NCBI GenBank assembly: GCA_964017185.1
Contig: OZ024871.1
Span: forward strand, 63,554,866-63,618,865
Origin: Rugalucina vietnamica
Taxonomy: Eukaryota; Mollusca; Bivalvia; Lucinida; Lucinidae
Length of the DNA: 64,000 nt
Direction: 5' to 3'
Below the pieces are notes generated by a model. The model did not search any database. It had not been told where the DNA came from and saw only the letters and a program-made list of their open reading frames with translations. Shown here one piece after another: positions 33,421-46,215 of this stretch. Every line of letters begins with the position of its first letter. The stretch's first letter is position 1. The position numbers and the translations under genes were made by a program.

Positions 33421-35214
33421 CTAAGAGAATAATTAAATATATTTGATCTTGTCAGAAGAATTGTTTGCAAAGCTGTACATGTTCACATCTGCATGTAAGT
33501 CTTCGATGAAACGGACGATTTTGCATAAATACTCAAGAACTCCTGAGAGGTGCTGTGCTTGATTGAATCTAAACATTTTTAAAGACAACATAAAAATAAA
33601 CCACTTTACACCCCACTCCCCACAAGACAAAATGGATAAGTTATATAAAATTATCTGACAAACGGAATAGTTTCTCTGAAAGGTACATGAACACCTATAT
33701 TTTGACCTAGATAATAGTCGCGCGAATATATTCACGTTAACGTACGTTATAAAAAATTCGCGCAAACGAACGGAAGCGCAAACGTAAATTTTCAAAAAAG
33801 GCGCACAAATATATAGTCCATTGTTTTCCTTTCTTTTTTGCACAATAATACTTATAACGGTACTGTTACGACAAGAGAATAAAATGGTGAATTTGAACTA
33901 TAATACCACACGAAATAAAAGTTTTGATGTACAATGTGCAGTTTTCCATATAACACGGCAATCTCTTGGATTTTGCTATATGTCTATAGTAACCTCATTA
34001 TAAAATGGTTCACTTATAACATGGCCTGCTGCAATGGACACCAAAGATGGCCTTATAACGAGGTTGCCCTGTATTTTGTTGGTATATGCGAGATGAGAAA
34101 ATTAATATCCGACGTAGAATAATTTTTGGTCAGTTCATATTCATATTGCTCATTCATACTCATTTCAACATGATTATAGTTTATAGTGCACGTGGAGGGT
34201 GCTTTTCTGTCATGTCGCATAATCATATTACCCTTTGACGTCATATTTGCCTAAAGGTGCAGTTGCACTTGTAGTCACTTGTGTTTGTCCTGTTGTATGT
34301 CGCTAATTTGTTTCAAAAAGGGTTCGGTATAATAAAACAATTGTTGCCATTGACTGAGGGTGGCATGGCGATTTGTTCACCCTCGACAGGTAATATTGCC
34401 CTGGTCGTGTCACCCTCACTAAGAGACAACAATTGTATATTACTTGCCGAGGCTAGAAGTTAATCAGAATACGTATTTTAAACATACTCATGACAGTGGA
34501 AATTCGTTTGTGATTTAACAATCATGTGGAATTTACACGGAAGTTACCAGCTGTTACTAAGGCTGAGTATTCTTTAGCTTCACTTAATTAACAATGTTTA
34601 AACGCTTCGAAACGCGACCCTTTTAGATGGTTTATGCCCTTCCTACATCACACAATTCTAAAGATATATTTGGCTCCATATATTATCATCAGAGCTTTGA
34701 TATTACAACTGCAACAATTAAACTTCATTTTAGAATATTTAGTCTCAAAAAATTAATTTTAAGTGAGACGGTATTAAAGCGTATTGATGTCGGGTTTCAC
34801 TGTAAGGCTGTTTTGGATCAATGACACAAATGTTGGATTGAAACGCATTGAAGGTCACTGATGAACCCAAAGCTGGCAATTTCTGACCAGGACAACTTGA
34901 ACACTTTCACTTGTTGTCTTGTCGCTACAGAGTTTATCGCAGATGTTAATGACTGTGAAAGCAGTACATGTGCAATAATCTCTCCTGTTGTTTAAGGTTT
35001 ACCCTTCCTGCTTCTACCACATCCTATTTAAAATGCATGGTGGACCTTTCAACATACAAATGTTAATATTGTTCGTTGAGACTTGCTTTTGTCATATTGT
35101 ATTACAACTTATTACACTGCCCAATACATAAAAAGCTTCCTATCCTATGAGACACATTTTCTAATTGTCTGCAACGTTTTCTCACATGATTTATATCTTT
35201 AGATACATTTGATT
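33421..35214. other. Non-coding interval, possible decayed transposon end
   Basis: 'ttataacgaggttgccctgtatt' near 34054-34076 looks like a DNA-transposon terminus, but no matching opposite end was found. Nothing else is supported. Confidence 0.3.
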
Positions 35215-35330
35215 CAGACGCCTTTCATCCATTATCTATCCTAAGAGCCATTATGGGTAGCTGTAATGCGACTTAGCTAAATCAGTATGTAACAAATAGA
35301 ACCAGAAGAACAAAGTGACATGTGACGCTG
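35215..35330 (+). repeat. Dispersed repeat shared with 17285-17405
   Basis: Same ordered blocks as at 17285, moderately diverged. Confidence 0.5.
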
Positions 35331-37802
35331 ATATAAACCCTTTGACCACTTTAATGTCATTTGATTTAGTGTCACAGTCTTTTAAAGCACTGTCCATCCG
35401 TAATGGTTCAGCTGCTTTGTAAGAATTACTGTTATTTACTGTTCCATGGGACATTTAATCGCCTCCGTTCATAAATGTAGGTACATATATGTATATAGGT
35501 ATTATTTTTTATAAGAGGCCGGATTTTATTTTTTCGTCTAGTTCAAAAAGTAAATTACGATTAATAAAAATTCATGATCATATGAATAATCCAATGCCTA
35601 ACAGTGGCTCTGTGAGTTCCTGCATTCCAAAATGCGTGATACTTCTCATACAGACGAAGCATGAGTAAAGGTACCCTCAATTCAAAAAGTCACACTTTAT
35701 TGACATCAAATTAAATGTCATATTAAGACGCTTTCTTTTACATTTTAATGTATTTGAAAATGTTACTGACTGCCATGAATGAAGATTAAATCAAGTCAAA
35801 TGTGTTGCTGCAATAAGAGTTTTCCTTTCTGTTTTGTAAATACAAGAAGACAGAAACATGAATAACAAGAGTTCAGTCTTTTGCATGATATTTGCATACA
35901 AACTTTGTCCTTCTCCGGATGCGTTATTATCAGCACCACGGCACTGAAAGATTCTTCGATTATTTATGTCTAATACTTAAATGTGATAAGTTTTGAAAAA
36001 TTAAAAAATCGTTCACAGACTTCCTTATTTTGTTCGTTAAAATTAGGCATTGAAACCGAAAGTGTTCGGCAGTCGTAACCTGTTTGTCCTCGAAAATCTT
36101 ATAATAAAGCTCTTTCGAGGTATATCTCCCATTGCCATGCCTCATGAAGTGAATTAAACAGCGATTAACATGTTTAAGAGGCACATGATTGTTTGAATTT
36201 TCCAAACATCTCGAAAATAGCGATTTTTTAAAAAATGCGTGAAAATCTACCAGTAGAGAAAATTCGAATGTTAGATGTTTTCCCAAGCCGGAAGGGCCCC
36301 TTTAATGACACCCGTTCCTCATTTCAATAAATTTTGTCATTTAACCAATTAAAAAACAAAAAAAAACAAAAACAAAAACAAAAAAAAAAAAAAACATTGA
36401 TTTGTGCACTTTTACACCAAAAAAGCGTTTAGTGGAAGAAAATTATTTCTGAACACTTTGTAACTTAACTTACTTGAAAGACGCGTCTTTAGGCAAAAAA
36501 TCATACACTTTTGAAAATGGCTTAGAAAACAAAAGAATTTGAAAAGTGGCCTCTTATAACTTTCAATCAGTGTAAAATGGCTAACGAAGCTGCGGAATAC
36601 TTTACCTTAAGAGAGAATGACTATAATTATGCTTATTGAAATGCAAAATTAGCTTTGTAAATACAGTGTATTAGTAGATTGTTTCTAAATCTGTGATTCA
36701 ATCGTTAAAGGGACACTATTTTGCTTCTAAAGTGTCATTATCAACCAAAGAAACAAAAGAAGAAAAATATTGTGCTATCTTATAAGGATTATGGGATCAT
36801 TTGGATTTGGATGAGACCATATATGTGACAATAATCAATTTGTACTGATATTGATTTTAATAACCCTTCACTGGTCTCTACCTGTGAGAAAAGTTTCAGC
36901 TCAGAACCACAAGGGTGTTATGCAATGATAAATGTGTCTTTAAGTGCTCGTAATAATAATAATTCGTCGGCTGGGTGATATATTTCCATTTTTGTCTCCA
37001 TTCGACCAATGAAATGGCTGCTGCATTTGAAGTAATTCAGTCACGTGACATCGTGGATCACTTGGTCAAACGCTACTATGTCATTGGTGACATTCGGTAT
37101 TGTACTTACTATATGATATCTAGGATACCGAATAAAGACAGTCAAGGTACATTCAGATAAATATATTTATGATTTGTATTCCGCCTTTAAGGTTTAATTT
37201 GGATAATGACTGTATACCTTTATTGCACTTATAAACATGATAAAATGCTGCATTTACTTGCTATGGAATCTAAGTCACCAAAATGTTCTATCTCCGGGTC
37301 ACGAAAATACAGGGACATTTTGTATGTAAACCGTTCTTATCAATGTCCAAACACAAACGTCCTATTTCTATAAAAAAATATTCATTTTTAACCGCTATTG
37401 GTTTTTACATTGAGCTCATTTATACATAAAGACATGTTCATAATGCATATTTACTCTAAAAAATACGAACATTTTGACCTGATTTAATGGTCTCAAACTT
37501 TTGAACTCAATTTTTCTCCATGGAGAATAGCACTAAGCCGACGAATTATTTATAGGACATTCTTTTGTGTAAATTTTGTAATATACCAGTACATGCAAAT
37601 GTAATTTTGTAGCATGCCACAGTCATGCAGGTAATTACTAGATTACGTTCGAAATGTTAGATCACGAATTGATCATAAAATCAAGCTTTTCAGAATTTCC
37701 CCGATGAACTAATTTATCAATTAAACAAGAGAAATTGAAAGAACAATTTCCTCGAAACGCTAATTCCCCCTCGTACAGTCAATGACACATGCAACGGTGC
37801 AG
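35331..37802. other. Non-coding interval with A-rich tract
   Basis: 36351-36396 is an (AAAAAC)n/A-rich run. Scattered open frames of at most about 110 codons have no motif. No gene is supported. Confidence 0.4.
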
Positions 37803-38249
37803 CTAACTTGCTGCAGTATGCAGAGATTTGTTTTAGCTGTAAAATTGAAAATTTCATTGGAAACAATTTTATTGATATTTTTTAAAAATTTTGCTCAAAA
37901 CATAGGTTGTGGGTACATGTTGTAACCGCCTCGCCGAGGTGGTTCTATCCACAATCTATGTTTGGAGCAAAAATAAGACAAATAAGTAAAGTAAGAATAG
38001 AGGGACCAGGAATCGATGCAATTAAATTTTAAGTCCCAACATAGACAGCGGGTGGGAAAGAAAATTCATAAAACACAACAAAACATTTTCCGACAACACA
38101 CTTGAAGAGCAGAATGACTAGCTCTTTCCCAACAAGGTAGCCATCCGGCTAAGTTTCAACAGGAACGAAAGGGAACCCCTGCATACTCCAGTTTTGCTAT
38201 ATAAAAGTGGGGTTCAAGGGGGTATACTTGCTACGAACATGTTTCCCTG
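37803..38249 (+). mobile_element. Foldback MITE family, copy B, with nested 190-bp repeat
   Basis: The left part has TATGCAGAGATTTG and TGAAAATTTCATTGG, then the central palindrome AACCGCCTCGCCGAGGTGGTT. The right end 'ggggttcaagggggtatac...catgtttccctga' matches the family. The junction region is interrupted at 37986-38176 by another repeat (next entry). Confidence 0.75.
37986..38176 (+). repeat. 190-bp dispersed repeat nested in foldback copy B
   Basis: It runs from GTAAAGTAAGAATAGAG through GGAATCGATGCAATTAAATT and TGACTAGCTCTTTCCCAA to 'acgaaaggga'. The same unit is at 26463-26663 and reversed at 61142-61338. Confidence 0.75.
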
Positions 38250-38358
38250 ATGTGTTCATGATTTTGGTGTGTGGTCGTAAAATCTGATTTGCCATCATTT
38301 TTGTCGGCTCTTATGCTTCCCTCTTAATGCATTTAGGTTAAATATTATGGTTAAAAAG

Positions 38359-38491
38359 GTACAAGTAGGCAAAGATCAGGAAAAGGCGCAATCAGAAAAA
38401 AGACTCCCACTCCAAAAACCAAGATGGGACAAAAATAACAATCAGGTACTTATACCATGAAAACATATCGTAAGCCGAATGGGCAGCTATC
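38359..38491 (-). mobile_element. PLE 3'-end fragment (133 bp)
   Basis: It starts at the family 3' terminus (GGTACAAGTAGGC on plus) and is truncated after GGGCAGCTAT. Confidence 0.8.
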
Positions 38492-39139
38492 TCACTCGTA
38501 CATGAATTGATAAATAAATATGAAATACATTTTTCTGTATGTGGTGTTGGTTTTTGATTGGACGACCTAAATTATTATTAAAATTGTTGTTAGTTTTAAC
38601 TTTCACTCTTATTGCACTCCAGTGAAATACCATTATTATGATTAAGTATTTTTTGATAACCGCGGTTAATGTTAGGTCATGGATCGTACTACAGCGTTAA
38701 TACTCTTTAAAGACTTACCTCTGAAGGAGCTAAAAGTGGTACCACTGTTTATTCGGTTAATGACCCCAAATGGTGCTATATGGTCCTTAGATCAAAGGAC
38801 TGATAATGGGGTGATTATAACATCTCTGCAGGGGGTCATAAAGAGTCCCCTAAAGGATAATACCTGTACTTCCACTGTTTATTGATAACCTGTGCAATAA
38901 AACTGCCCCCCTCTGCAATCAATATTGATTTTTCCTGTTTTGGCCCCTACCTGTAGTCTGAGTCCTTGTCAGGGCACTAGGTTTTCTAATGTCCTGTCCC
39001 TTATCTAATGATCATCAAATAGACATGGAAATGCGTCTTTAAGGTGAGATCATTGCTGGTCAAAACGATACTTCAATGTAATTTGCTAAGAAGCAAAAAA
39101 CACATGATGCACCCATAGTACATAAAGACTGTTGATATC
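38492..39139. other. Non-coding interval, nothing recognised
   Basis: A 68-codon frame at 38679-38885 lies in a locally repetitive stretch ('ggtaccactgtttatt' and 'acttccactgtttatt') and has no domain. Confidence 0.4.
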
Positions 39140-39234
39140 AGGAAAACATGTCCGTGAAATGTATACCCCCTTTAACCCGACTTTTATATAAAAAAAAAAC
39201 TGGGGTTTGCAAGGGTATACCTATTTTTCTTATT
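39140..39234 (-). mobile_element. Foldback MITE family, half copy in reverse orientation
   Basis: AGGAAAACATGTCCGTG to 'tatttttcttatt' equals the right end of the family reversed. It faces the full copy at 39519-39794, 285 bp away. Confidence 0.75.
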
Positions 39235-39518
39235 ACAAGGAGTCTGTATGCCGCTTACATTTTCATGCGTTGTAATTTGATTCTTTCTTAAAAGTTAAAC
39301 CGGATATTTTATATGGACATTCCACAGATCTGCAATCATAGCAATTTGATTACTTCCACTGTACCATAATTAGAACTTGTAGTGCTTGTTCAGAAGAGGA
39401 AACAGCCTAAATGAGAGAAATTAACTTGTCTTCTAACGAGTCAGTTAGATGTGGTTCGATAATAAATGAACAATATGACACGAGAAGTCATTTAGCATAC
39501 ACCAAAAATGTATTCATT

Positions 39519-39794
39519 ACGAAAACTTGCCCATGCAATATACAGAGATTTTTTTCAGCCGTAAAAATTGAAAATTTCATCAGAAAAATGTTGATATTTT
39601 TCTTATTTTCTTATTTCAAAACATAGATTGTGGGTATACGTTAGAACCGCCTCGCCGAGGCGGTTCTAACGAGTACCCACAATCTTTGTTTTGGAGCAAA
39701 AATAAGAAAAATAAGTATACCCCTGCAAACCCAAGTTTTACTATAATATAAAAGTGGGGTTCAAGGGGGTATACATTGCACGGACATGTTTTCC
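39519..39794 (+). mobile_element. Foldback MITE family, copy C (best-preserved, 276 bp)
   Basis: The left end ACGAAAACTTGCCCATGCAA and reversed right end AGGAAAACATGTCCGTGCAA are imperfect TIRs. The centre is a long palindrome around 39655: AACCGCCTCGCCGAGGCGGTT, extended on both sides by CGTTAG/CTAACG and GTGGGTA/GTACCCAC. It has no ORF. Confidence 0.85.
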
Positions 39795-40369
39795 TGATGC
39801 AGTACATTACAGAGCGCTTGCTGACACAGACGACCAAATGGTTTATGTGCGCGTGTATGTTGATGTGTAAGATCCTGGGGATAGTAACTCAAAGCCATCG
39901 TAAATTCCCATACTTCCGACATACTTACGATGATCTTAAGACGACAACCTTAAAATTTAAGACCTCACTATTCCAGTAAATCAAAGCTTTCGTATCGTTC
40001 TCTTAACGTTAAGATCACCTTAGCGCTTAAGTTGAACTGTTTATCAAGAATTCATGTACAAAACCTGAAATGACTGTCCCATTTTGTATTGGCATATGGA
40101 CCGTTGTTTTTTGGTCAAGACAAAAGAAAAGAAACAATGGACAAACTAAGTGAATTAGGACAGCATTTGTTCGTTGAGCTTGGCAGTATCCAAACAACGC
40201 CGATCAGACTGCCCGATTCACACGTCAAAGCACTTTTATCAGTACAGTAGTTTCGTTACCTCAAACTTAAATGTGAATTTTACTAAAGGCCTCGTCACAC
40301 ATATTAAGCGAAAATCTCTCGACGCAGACTTGCGTATACTTGCGTTTAATTGTGTGTATTATATTTACT

Positions 40370-40450
40370 GTTTTACGTCCCTTTCAACAGTCACCGTCTC
40401 GACATGATCAAAGCTGTTTACTGGGACGTAAAGCAATAAATCAAACAAAA
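40370..40450 (+). repeat. SINE 3' end
   Basis: 'gtttactgggacgtaaagcaataaatcaaacaaa' is the SINE-type tail also present at 9085 and 14214 (minus). TTTACGTCCC and GGGACGTAAA form a small inverted pair. Confidence 0.6.
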
Positions 40451-40999
40451 AACTTTATGTCTTTATTTATTTATTAAGATGATCTTAAGGCTTAAGATGG
40501 CTTCCAGTTACCAACCCCTGGTTATTTTTATACTAATGTGGCCATTTCCTTGCCCATTCTGTTACTTGTATTTGAAGAGTTGAAAGTGCATGTCTGCTCT
40601 TTTTATTATAGTGCAAAACTAAATGTGTGAAAAAATCCGCGCACACGCATATTATCGGATATCAAATCTCCTAAGTCTTATAATTTTAACTGGGTATGTT
40701 TGTGTTTAACTTTCCAAGTAGTTGACCTTGATTGATTTAAAATCATTTATTTCAACGTTACCCAAACATAAACGAATGCTACAGGCGACGACAAAGCATA
40801 ATAGCATGGACAATACATCAGTAAAGCACTGACTGGAGCATTAATCGCATGTATATTGTTACCCCGAACGAAGAAACGGTAACCTTAATGCATTTTAAAT
40901 TTTATGGACACTATTTTCCAAAATATGATTTGGTACAGTAACTGATTATCCAAAATACTACTACACATAGCAAGTGTATTCTGTTACTAGACGTGTCAT
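40451..40999. other. Non-coding interval, nothing recognised
   Basis: No supported feature. Confidence 0.4.
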
Positions 41000-41715
41000 C
41001 ATACCAAAAGCTTGACAGACAATGCTTCTCTATGTGTGATACTGACAAACTGATCAGCCGTTTGTAATGACTAGCCAGAAGCTCGTCAAATATGTCGCAA
41101 CCATCATGTTGTTTTTTTTTTTTTCACAATAGCATACTTCTACTTAAGACACCTACACCATCCCTCTCTATTTCAGTTTGGGTATATGGCCCGTTACGCT
41201 CCAAAGTATGCTAGAATGTAATGGCACAGTAAGCTAGTCTTAAACTGTGCCATAAAGATATGCACCAACCTATTTGATGTCTTATAGAACGCAATTAATA
41301 TGTCAGACACAATATAACAATGTGTCACTCGCACACTTATTGAAGTTGCTAATTCAATTTAAAAGCTTTCAAGAATTCGATTTTTGCAGTCTCAATAACA
41401 TGCTATGAGCTACAATGTCTGCACTTTCTGTAGATATATTTCACTAGAATATCCTACGGTTGATTTGAAACCCTAAAAGTCTCCCCGTACATCATCCACA
41501 GTGCAAATTATATTTTTCTGTCGATACTTTAGGATCAGTGAGAATATTTAGAGTATTTTTCAGAAAATACGTTAAGAAGCATCGTCCTAACAGTATTGTA
41601 ATTATTTGCCCTTTTTTGAAAATAATCTTTGATTAAGACTACACTGATATTTTATTTACAATTACTGCACCTTAGCCTGGCTTTCGTTTGTAAAGGTTAA
41701 GTGTTGAGGGTTCAT
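41000..41715. repeat. Two adjacent diverged dispersed repeats
   Basis: 41000-41460 resembles 24200-24600 (same orientation). 41480-41715 resembles 10630-10885 (inverse orientation). Confidence 0.5.
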
Positions 41716-44329
41716 GGCCTGAAATTGTTCAGTATGGCCGACTATCTAATAAAACGATCTTACCGTTATGTTTTGTTTTATGTAACAGGTCAAGCTAAGA
41801 AATATAGGATAAAAGGTTTCGTATGCCAAAAGTTTGTTTCGAGCAAGAACCATTCATCACCTCTTTGAGCTATCTTATACCCAATCATAAATGAGCCGCG
41901 TCATGAGAAATCTGGATTTTTGCTTATCCGAAAACAAATGCGCAGATCAGCGCAGTAACTGCGAAGCTGGACAGTGCCTATGTTTTCGCTACACGGATAG
42001 TACAATATGTCTTCTTCTTAAATCTGGAATTTAAATGTTCTAGACTGCTTCTGTGACTGTACAGACCGGTTTTCTCGCGTTGTGGTTCAAATAATAATAA
42101 TACAATTATTATGCTGGTTATTGGCAATTGCTTCACTTGTAATCGTACAACTCGAATAATCAGCAATCATATTTCAGATATTCCAACATGCTTAGCATCA
42201 ACCTTCTGCAGATGTATTCAACAGTTGCCAAAATGTCTACAGGTTATACACAGCCTATCCCCGACATGAGATGTTAGTCTTTTATTAATGAAGTCTGGCA
42301 TAACTACAATATATAGTGTATATACGTATATCCGTGTATGTACAGCCATAGACACATATAAGTCCATGAAACCCAATCCAAAAATTATTAAACAGAGTGT
42401 CTACTGACAGACGTAGCAAATATTCGGTAAATGTGCTATTGACAGACGTCTGGCAGTAGCAAATATTCGGTAAATGTGCTATTGACAGATACTTTGCAAT
42501 AGTAAATTTACCAATGTTTCGACAGTGACAGACATATTCAGACACAACTTATATCATTTCAACCTTAACTCTTTTTAAAAGTTCTTTTCTCCTATTCTTT
42601 TTAATACTAGACAAACTCCTTTTAAACGAAAACCGTCTAATAAGTAAATATAAAGATTGATTTCAGTAGTTATTTTGTCCCGTTCACACTGGTTTGAACA
42701 ATATTTTATTTGTATAAATGTAATTCTACACATACAATATACATGTTTTATGGTACAGGATTTGATAAAAAGCTATAAGCTTGTAGACATCATCTCCTGA
42801 ATCTCCCGTTCACATTGTTTCGATTATCAAGTTAAGTCAAGTTAACTTTGTCTCTGCCATCACAATATTGTATGAGGGACTGTAGGGGAATACCCTACTG
42901 TCATTTTGCAATGAAATATCCTTGTGTAACTGATTATTATACAATGGTGTACACTTTGATTTCACATGCCTTTGATTGTCGGCGGAAAGATAAATCTTAA
43001 GTTGCTCGCGACAAGAAAAAACTTGATTTGATAAATGAAGTCACGTGTATATAATTTGCGAACTATCCTTGCCACGGCCTCTTTCACAGAACATTATGCA
43101 ATGCCTTAACCTCCAAAATCACTTCAAACCACTAAACCTCGTATGTGGCAAGTGCAGCGGAACTAATGATTTTGTTATGACTGTCACTCTCTCACAGTTT
43201 GTGATTTGCCCTCCCCCGCGCCCCCCCCCCCAAAAAAAAAAAATAAATAAATAAATAAAAATAAAAATATCATATAAATAAAAGTAATATCATAGTTACT
43301 GTACAGTATTCTTTCTCCAGCCGTTTGAAAGGGCTTATACCAGGTACGACGTATTAGATACACTGTAGTTAGTGTTTTGATTTTAAATTTCTTTAAGTTT
43401 GTGTGCTTTTTAAGTATTTGAAATGTTGCTGTTGTTGTACTGAGAATTGCACTTTACAAATCAAGCAATGACCAAGAACTGCTTTAAACAGTACGAATGT
43501 CGTTTCATTAAACCAGCTCAATGTATTTGTTCAAAATCACTTCAATTAGCGACTTTACTATGACCAAAGATTGCATTACTATAAAAAGCGTCTTTAAGCA
43601 GATTTACCGAAAATTTGCTTTTGCAAGGCGTTTGTCAATTATAGCAGATTTAGCGACATTTTTTTTTAACTTTTGACAGATTATTCAATAGACTATTCCA
43701 AAACAATAACAATAAGTAAGTCAAGCCAAGTAAGTCAGAAGGAACAAGAACGTATTGTAAACCAAGAGAACGGCTGCTTTCCAGAAGGTGACCATTTAGT
43801 TGTTTTTCGAAGCTCTGTATCGGCGACACTGTATCAACGGTTATTGTGTATCACGGTACCATTTTTGCGACGACATTGCCTTTACCAAGACTGCTTACCG
43901 ACCCCTGTTCTTCGATACCACCACTTGATCTGTTGATCAATTTCGAACGAAAAATATTAAGTGGAATTGTAAGCCGGCAATTCGGCATGAATTTGGATCT
44001 ACATATTCAAGGTGTTTTAGATTCAAATTAATGGTTAAACCAAAACTAGCCCTTATGTAAGAATACTTTAAGGACGTTTATATTTTCAAAACTTTAAGTA
44101 AGGTTTTGCAATCGCTCGGAATAGCGTAGATTTTGCGCACCTACCCTAAATGTTGCTTACCTACCCTAACTTAATTAACTCGATTCAACAAACTAATGTA
44201 TTTTAATTATAATGGTAAAATTGTATCGCGTACATGAGGTAAACGCATTTATATACATTCGTACATGTAAGGCACAGAAAACTGCATGTCTAGACACATT
44301 ATTTCCTTAAGTAAAAAGTTACAAAGAGA
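41716..44329. other. Non-coding interval with minor repeats
   Basis: 42413-42490 has two copies of a 43-bp unit starting GTAGCAAATATTCGGTAAAT. 43210-43270 is C-rich then (AAAT)n. No gene is supported. Confidence 0.45.
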
Positions 44330-44480
44330 CGTCAGTTTCTGTTATCAGATTATGAAGCCTTATAATTATACCGAGGAGACAGTGTCATATATGCTTTACA
44401 TCTCAGACTAAATGAACCAATTAGAGGCACCACGGATCACAATGAAGTCATACAAAAGAAATTTTACGTAGGCACTACTT
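44330..44480 (+). repeat. Diverged copy of part of the inverted-duplication arm
   Basis: 'gaagccttataattat', 'catatgctttacatctNagactaaa' and 'acttcaggc' occur in the order seen at 25880-26020, so the arm contains a dispersed repeat. Confidence 0.6.
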
Positions 44481-44570
44481 CAGGCGCTCAAGTTTAGGCA
44501 GTCTCGCGAGAAAACATGTTCTTTAGTCTACCTTAAGTCTACCTTTAGTGGCCAGTCTGTATTAGAAAAA

Positions 44571-44775
44571 AGTACAAGTAGACAATGATCAGGAAAAGGT
44601 GCAATCAGAAAGAATTTTCCACTCCAAAAACGAAAGCGTGAAAAACTAAATTGACAATTAGGTACGTATACTTAGAAAACATATCATGCCGCTATTTTCC
44701 AATAGGCGGCCACTCAGTTACCCGAACTTAAATAAAAATATGAAAACGTACATAAGGTTCAAACAGCACAAAATT
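44571..44775 (-). mobile_element. PLE 3'-end fragment (about 205 bp)
   Basis: It is anchored at the family 3' terminus (AGTACAAGTAGAC on plus) and 5' truncated near 'cagcacaaaattcg'. It is older than the other copies (more changes). Confidence 0.75.
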
Positions 44776-45695
44776 CGAATCAAAACCGACCTTTGACAAA
44801 CAACCACTCCCCTGTTACGCATCAGAGGTATGCCTTACAGCAGTCCAGTTTCAGAGCAGTTTCAGAGCAGAGTTCGTCTTCATTTATTATGAAATATATT
44901 AATTGTTCCCAATGCCTTTTACTCGCGATATCGTTTCAATATGTCACAGTCATATATAGCAACAGCGGAAACTACCAGATGATGTCTTTAACCAACATCA
45001 GCTTATCTTAAACGCGGCTTTGAATTTCGCCTTATTTTTCTGTTCTAAAATGTTTACGTTTACTTAGCCACGTTCTCGCAAAAATGCTTCAGTAATAAAA
45101 GCAATATTATTGAAAAAGGTTTCGAAAAGGTGTATTATTCGCAAGAGACATTTTTGTGACCGAAACTTGATACATTAAACCGCCATTATGACCGTCCTTG
45201 GCCTGCTCATATTGTAACAGCAGGTGTTCTATAACCCATGAACAGTGCTAGCGTTTTATTCTCTAAAACTAGGGCTTTAAGCGTCGGTTAAACTAATAAC
45301 TGAAATCATTTAACCGCAAATCACTTCGTATAGAACAAAAACAATTTGAAGACGATAATCGTACGGTGATAAACTTCTATAAAATTGCTTTTTTGTTTCT
45401 ATCTACAAACTAAATGGAGCAGATAACAAACTTTGGCACAACGGAATACACTTTCAGTATGTTCACTTCTTCATTTTTGTATCAAAATTCCAATGTAAGT
45501 CGTTTCCGCTCGAGTTTGTCAGCAATAATCGTGTAATCACTGCAAGTTTGGTCAGACAACTCATTTTTGGGAGGAAAGTAGGGCCTGAATGGTCAATTAT
45601 GCCACATTGTACCAGAAAGTTGTATGTTAAATAACTAATATTGTCGTCTTTATTTTTGTTCATGGAAATAAATAGAGGATATTTACTTTTTAGAG
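44776..45695. other. Non-coding interval, nothing recognised
   Basis: No supported feature. Confidence 0.4.
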
Positions 45696-45815
45696 GTGAA
45701 TACCAAATATATTTCATCGAGTGAGTTGAAAACATCAAAATTTTCACGAGTGCGTAGCACGAGTGAAAATTTAGATGTTTTCAAGTCACGAGATGAAATT
45801 CATTTGGTATTTACC
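45696..45815. mobile_element. Palindromic MITE core (TTTTCACGAGTGC...GCACGAGTGAAAA)
   Basis: Arms of about 57 bp meet at GTGCGTAGCAC near 45755. Outer parts are GTGAATACCAAAT and ATTTGGTATTTAC. Flanking 'gtgaaaatatc' words to about 46190 may belong to the same element. Confidence 0.7.
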
Positions 45816-46215
45816 GTAAAAAAAGTAAATTTTCTTTTTATTTTATACAATACACGGGCATTTTCCTATTCACAAAGCAGGCGGTGAAAATGCAAAAAAC
45901 AAATTTTTTTGAAAACACAATTTTCAAATTGGTACCACATCGTTCCTAACGGTCTAACTAAGAAAATGAATACCCACACTTTATGTTTTCGTTCGTAAAT
46001 AACGGAGTTATAGGCATTTGAATTTCTGAAGTGAGGCACATTTAATGACGTCAAGTGAATGAAAACGTCAGAAGTAATCCAAACTCTACAGTGAAAATAT
46101 CGGCTGATATCAATCACTAGTGAAAATATCAATTATATCAATTCTGCAGGGAAAATATCACTTTTATCCATTTTTGATATACATTAATTTCACTGCTAAG
46201 TATAAAATAAAGACT

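Noticed and set aside
34050..34080. Pogo/Tigger-like transposon end
   Set aside because: Only one candidate end was seen; no partner TIR or target duplication.
38679..38885. 68-codon frame near 38.7 kb
   Set aside because: No domain; lies in a locally duplicated non-coding stretch.
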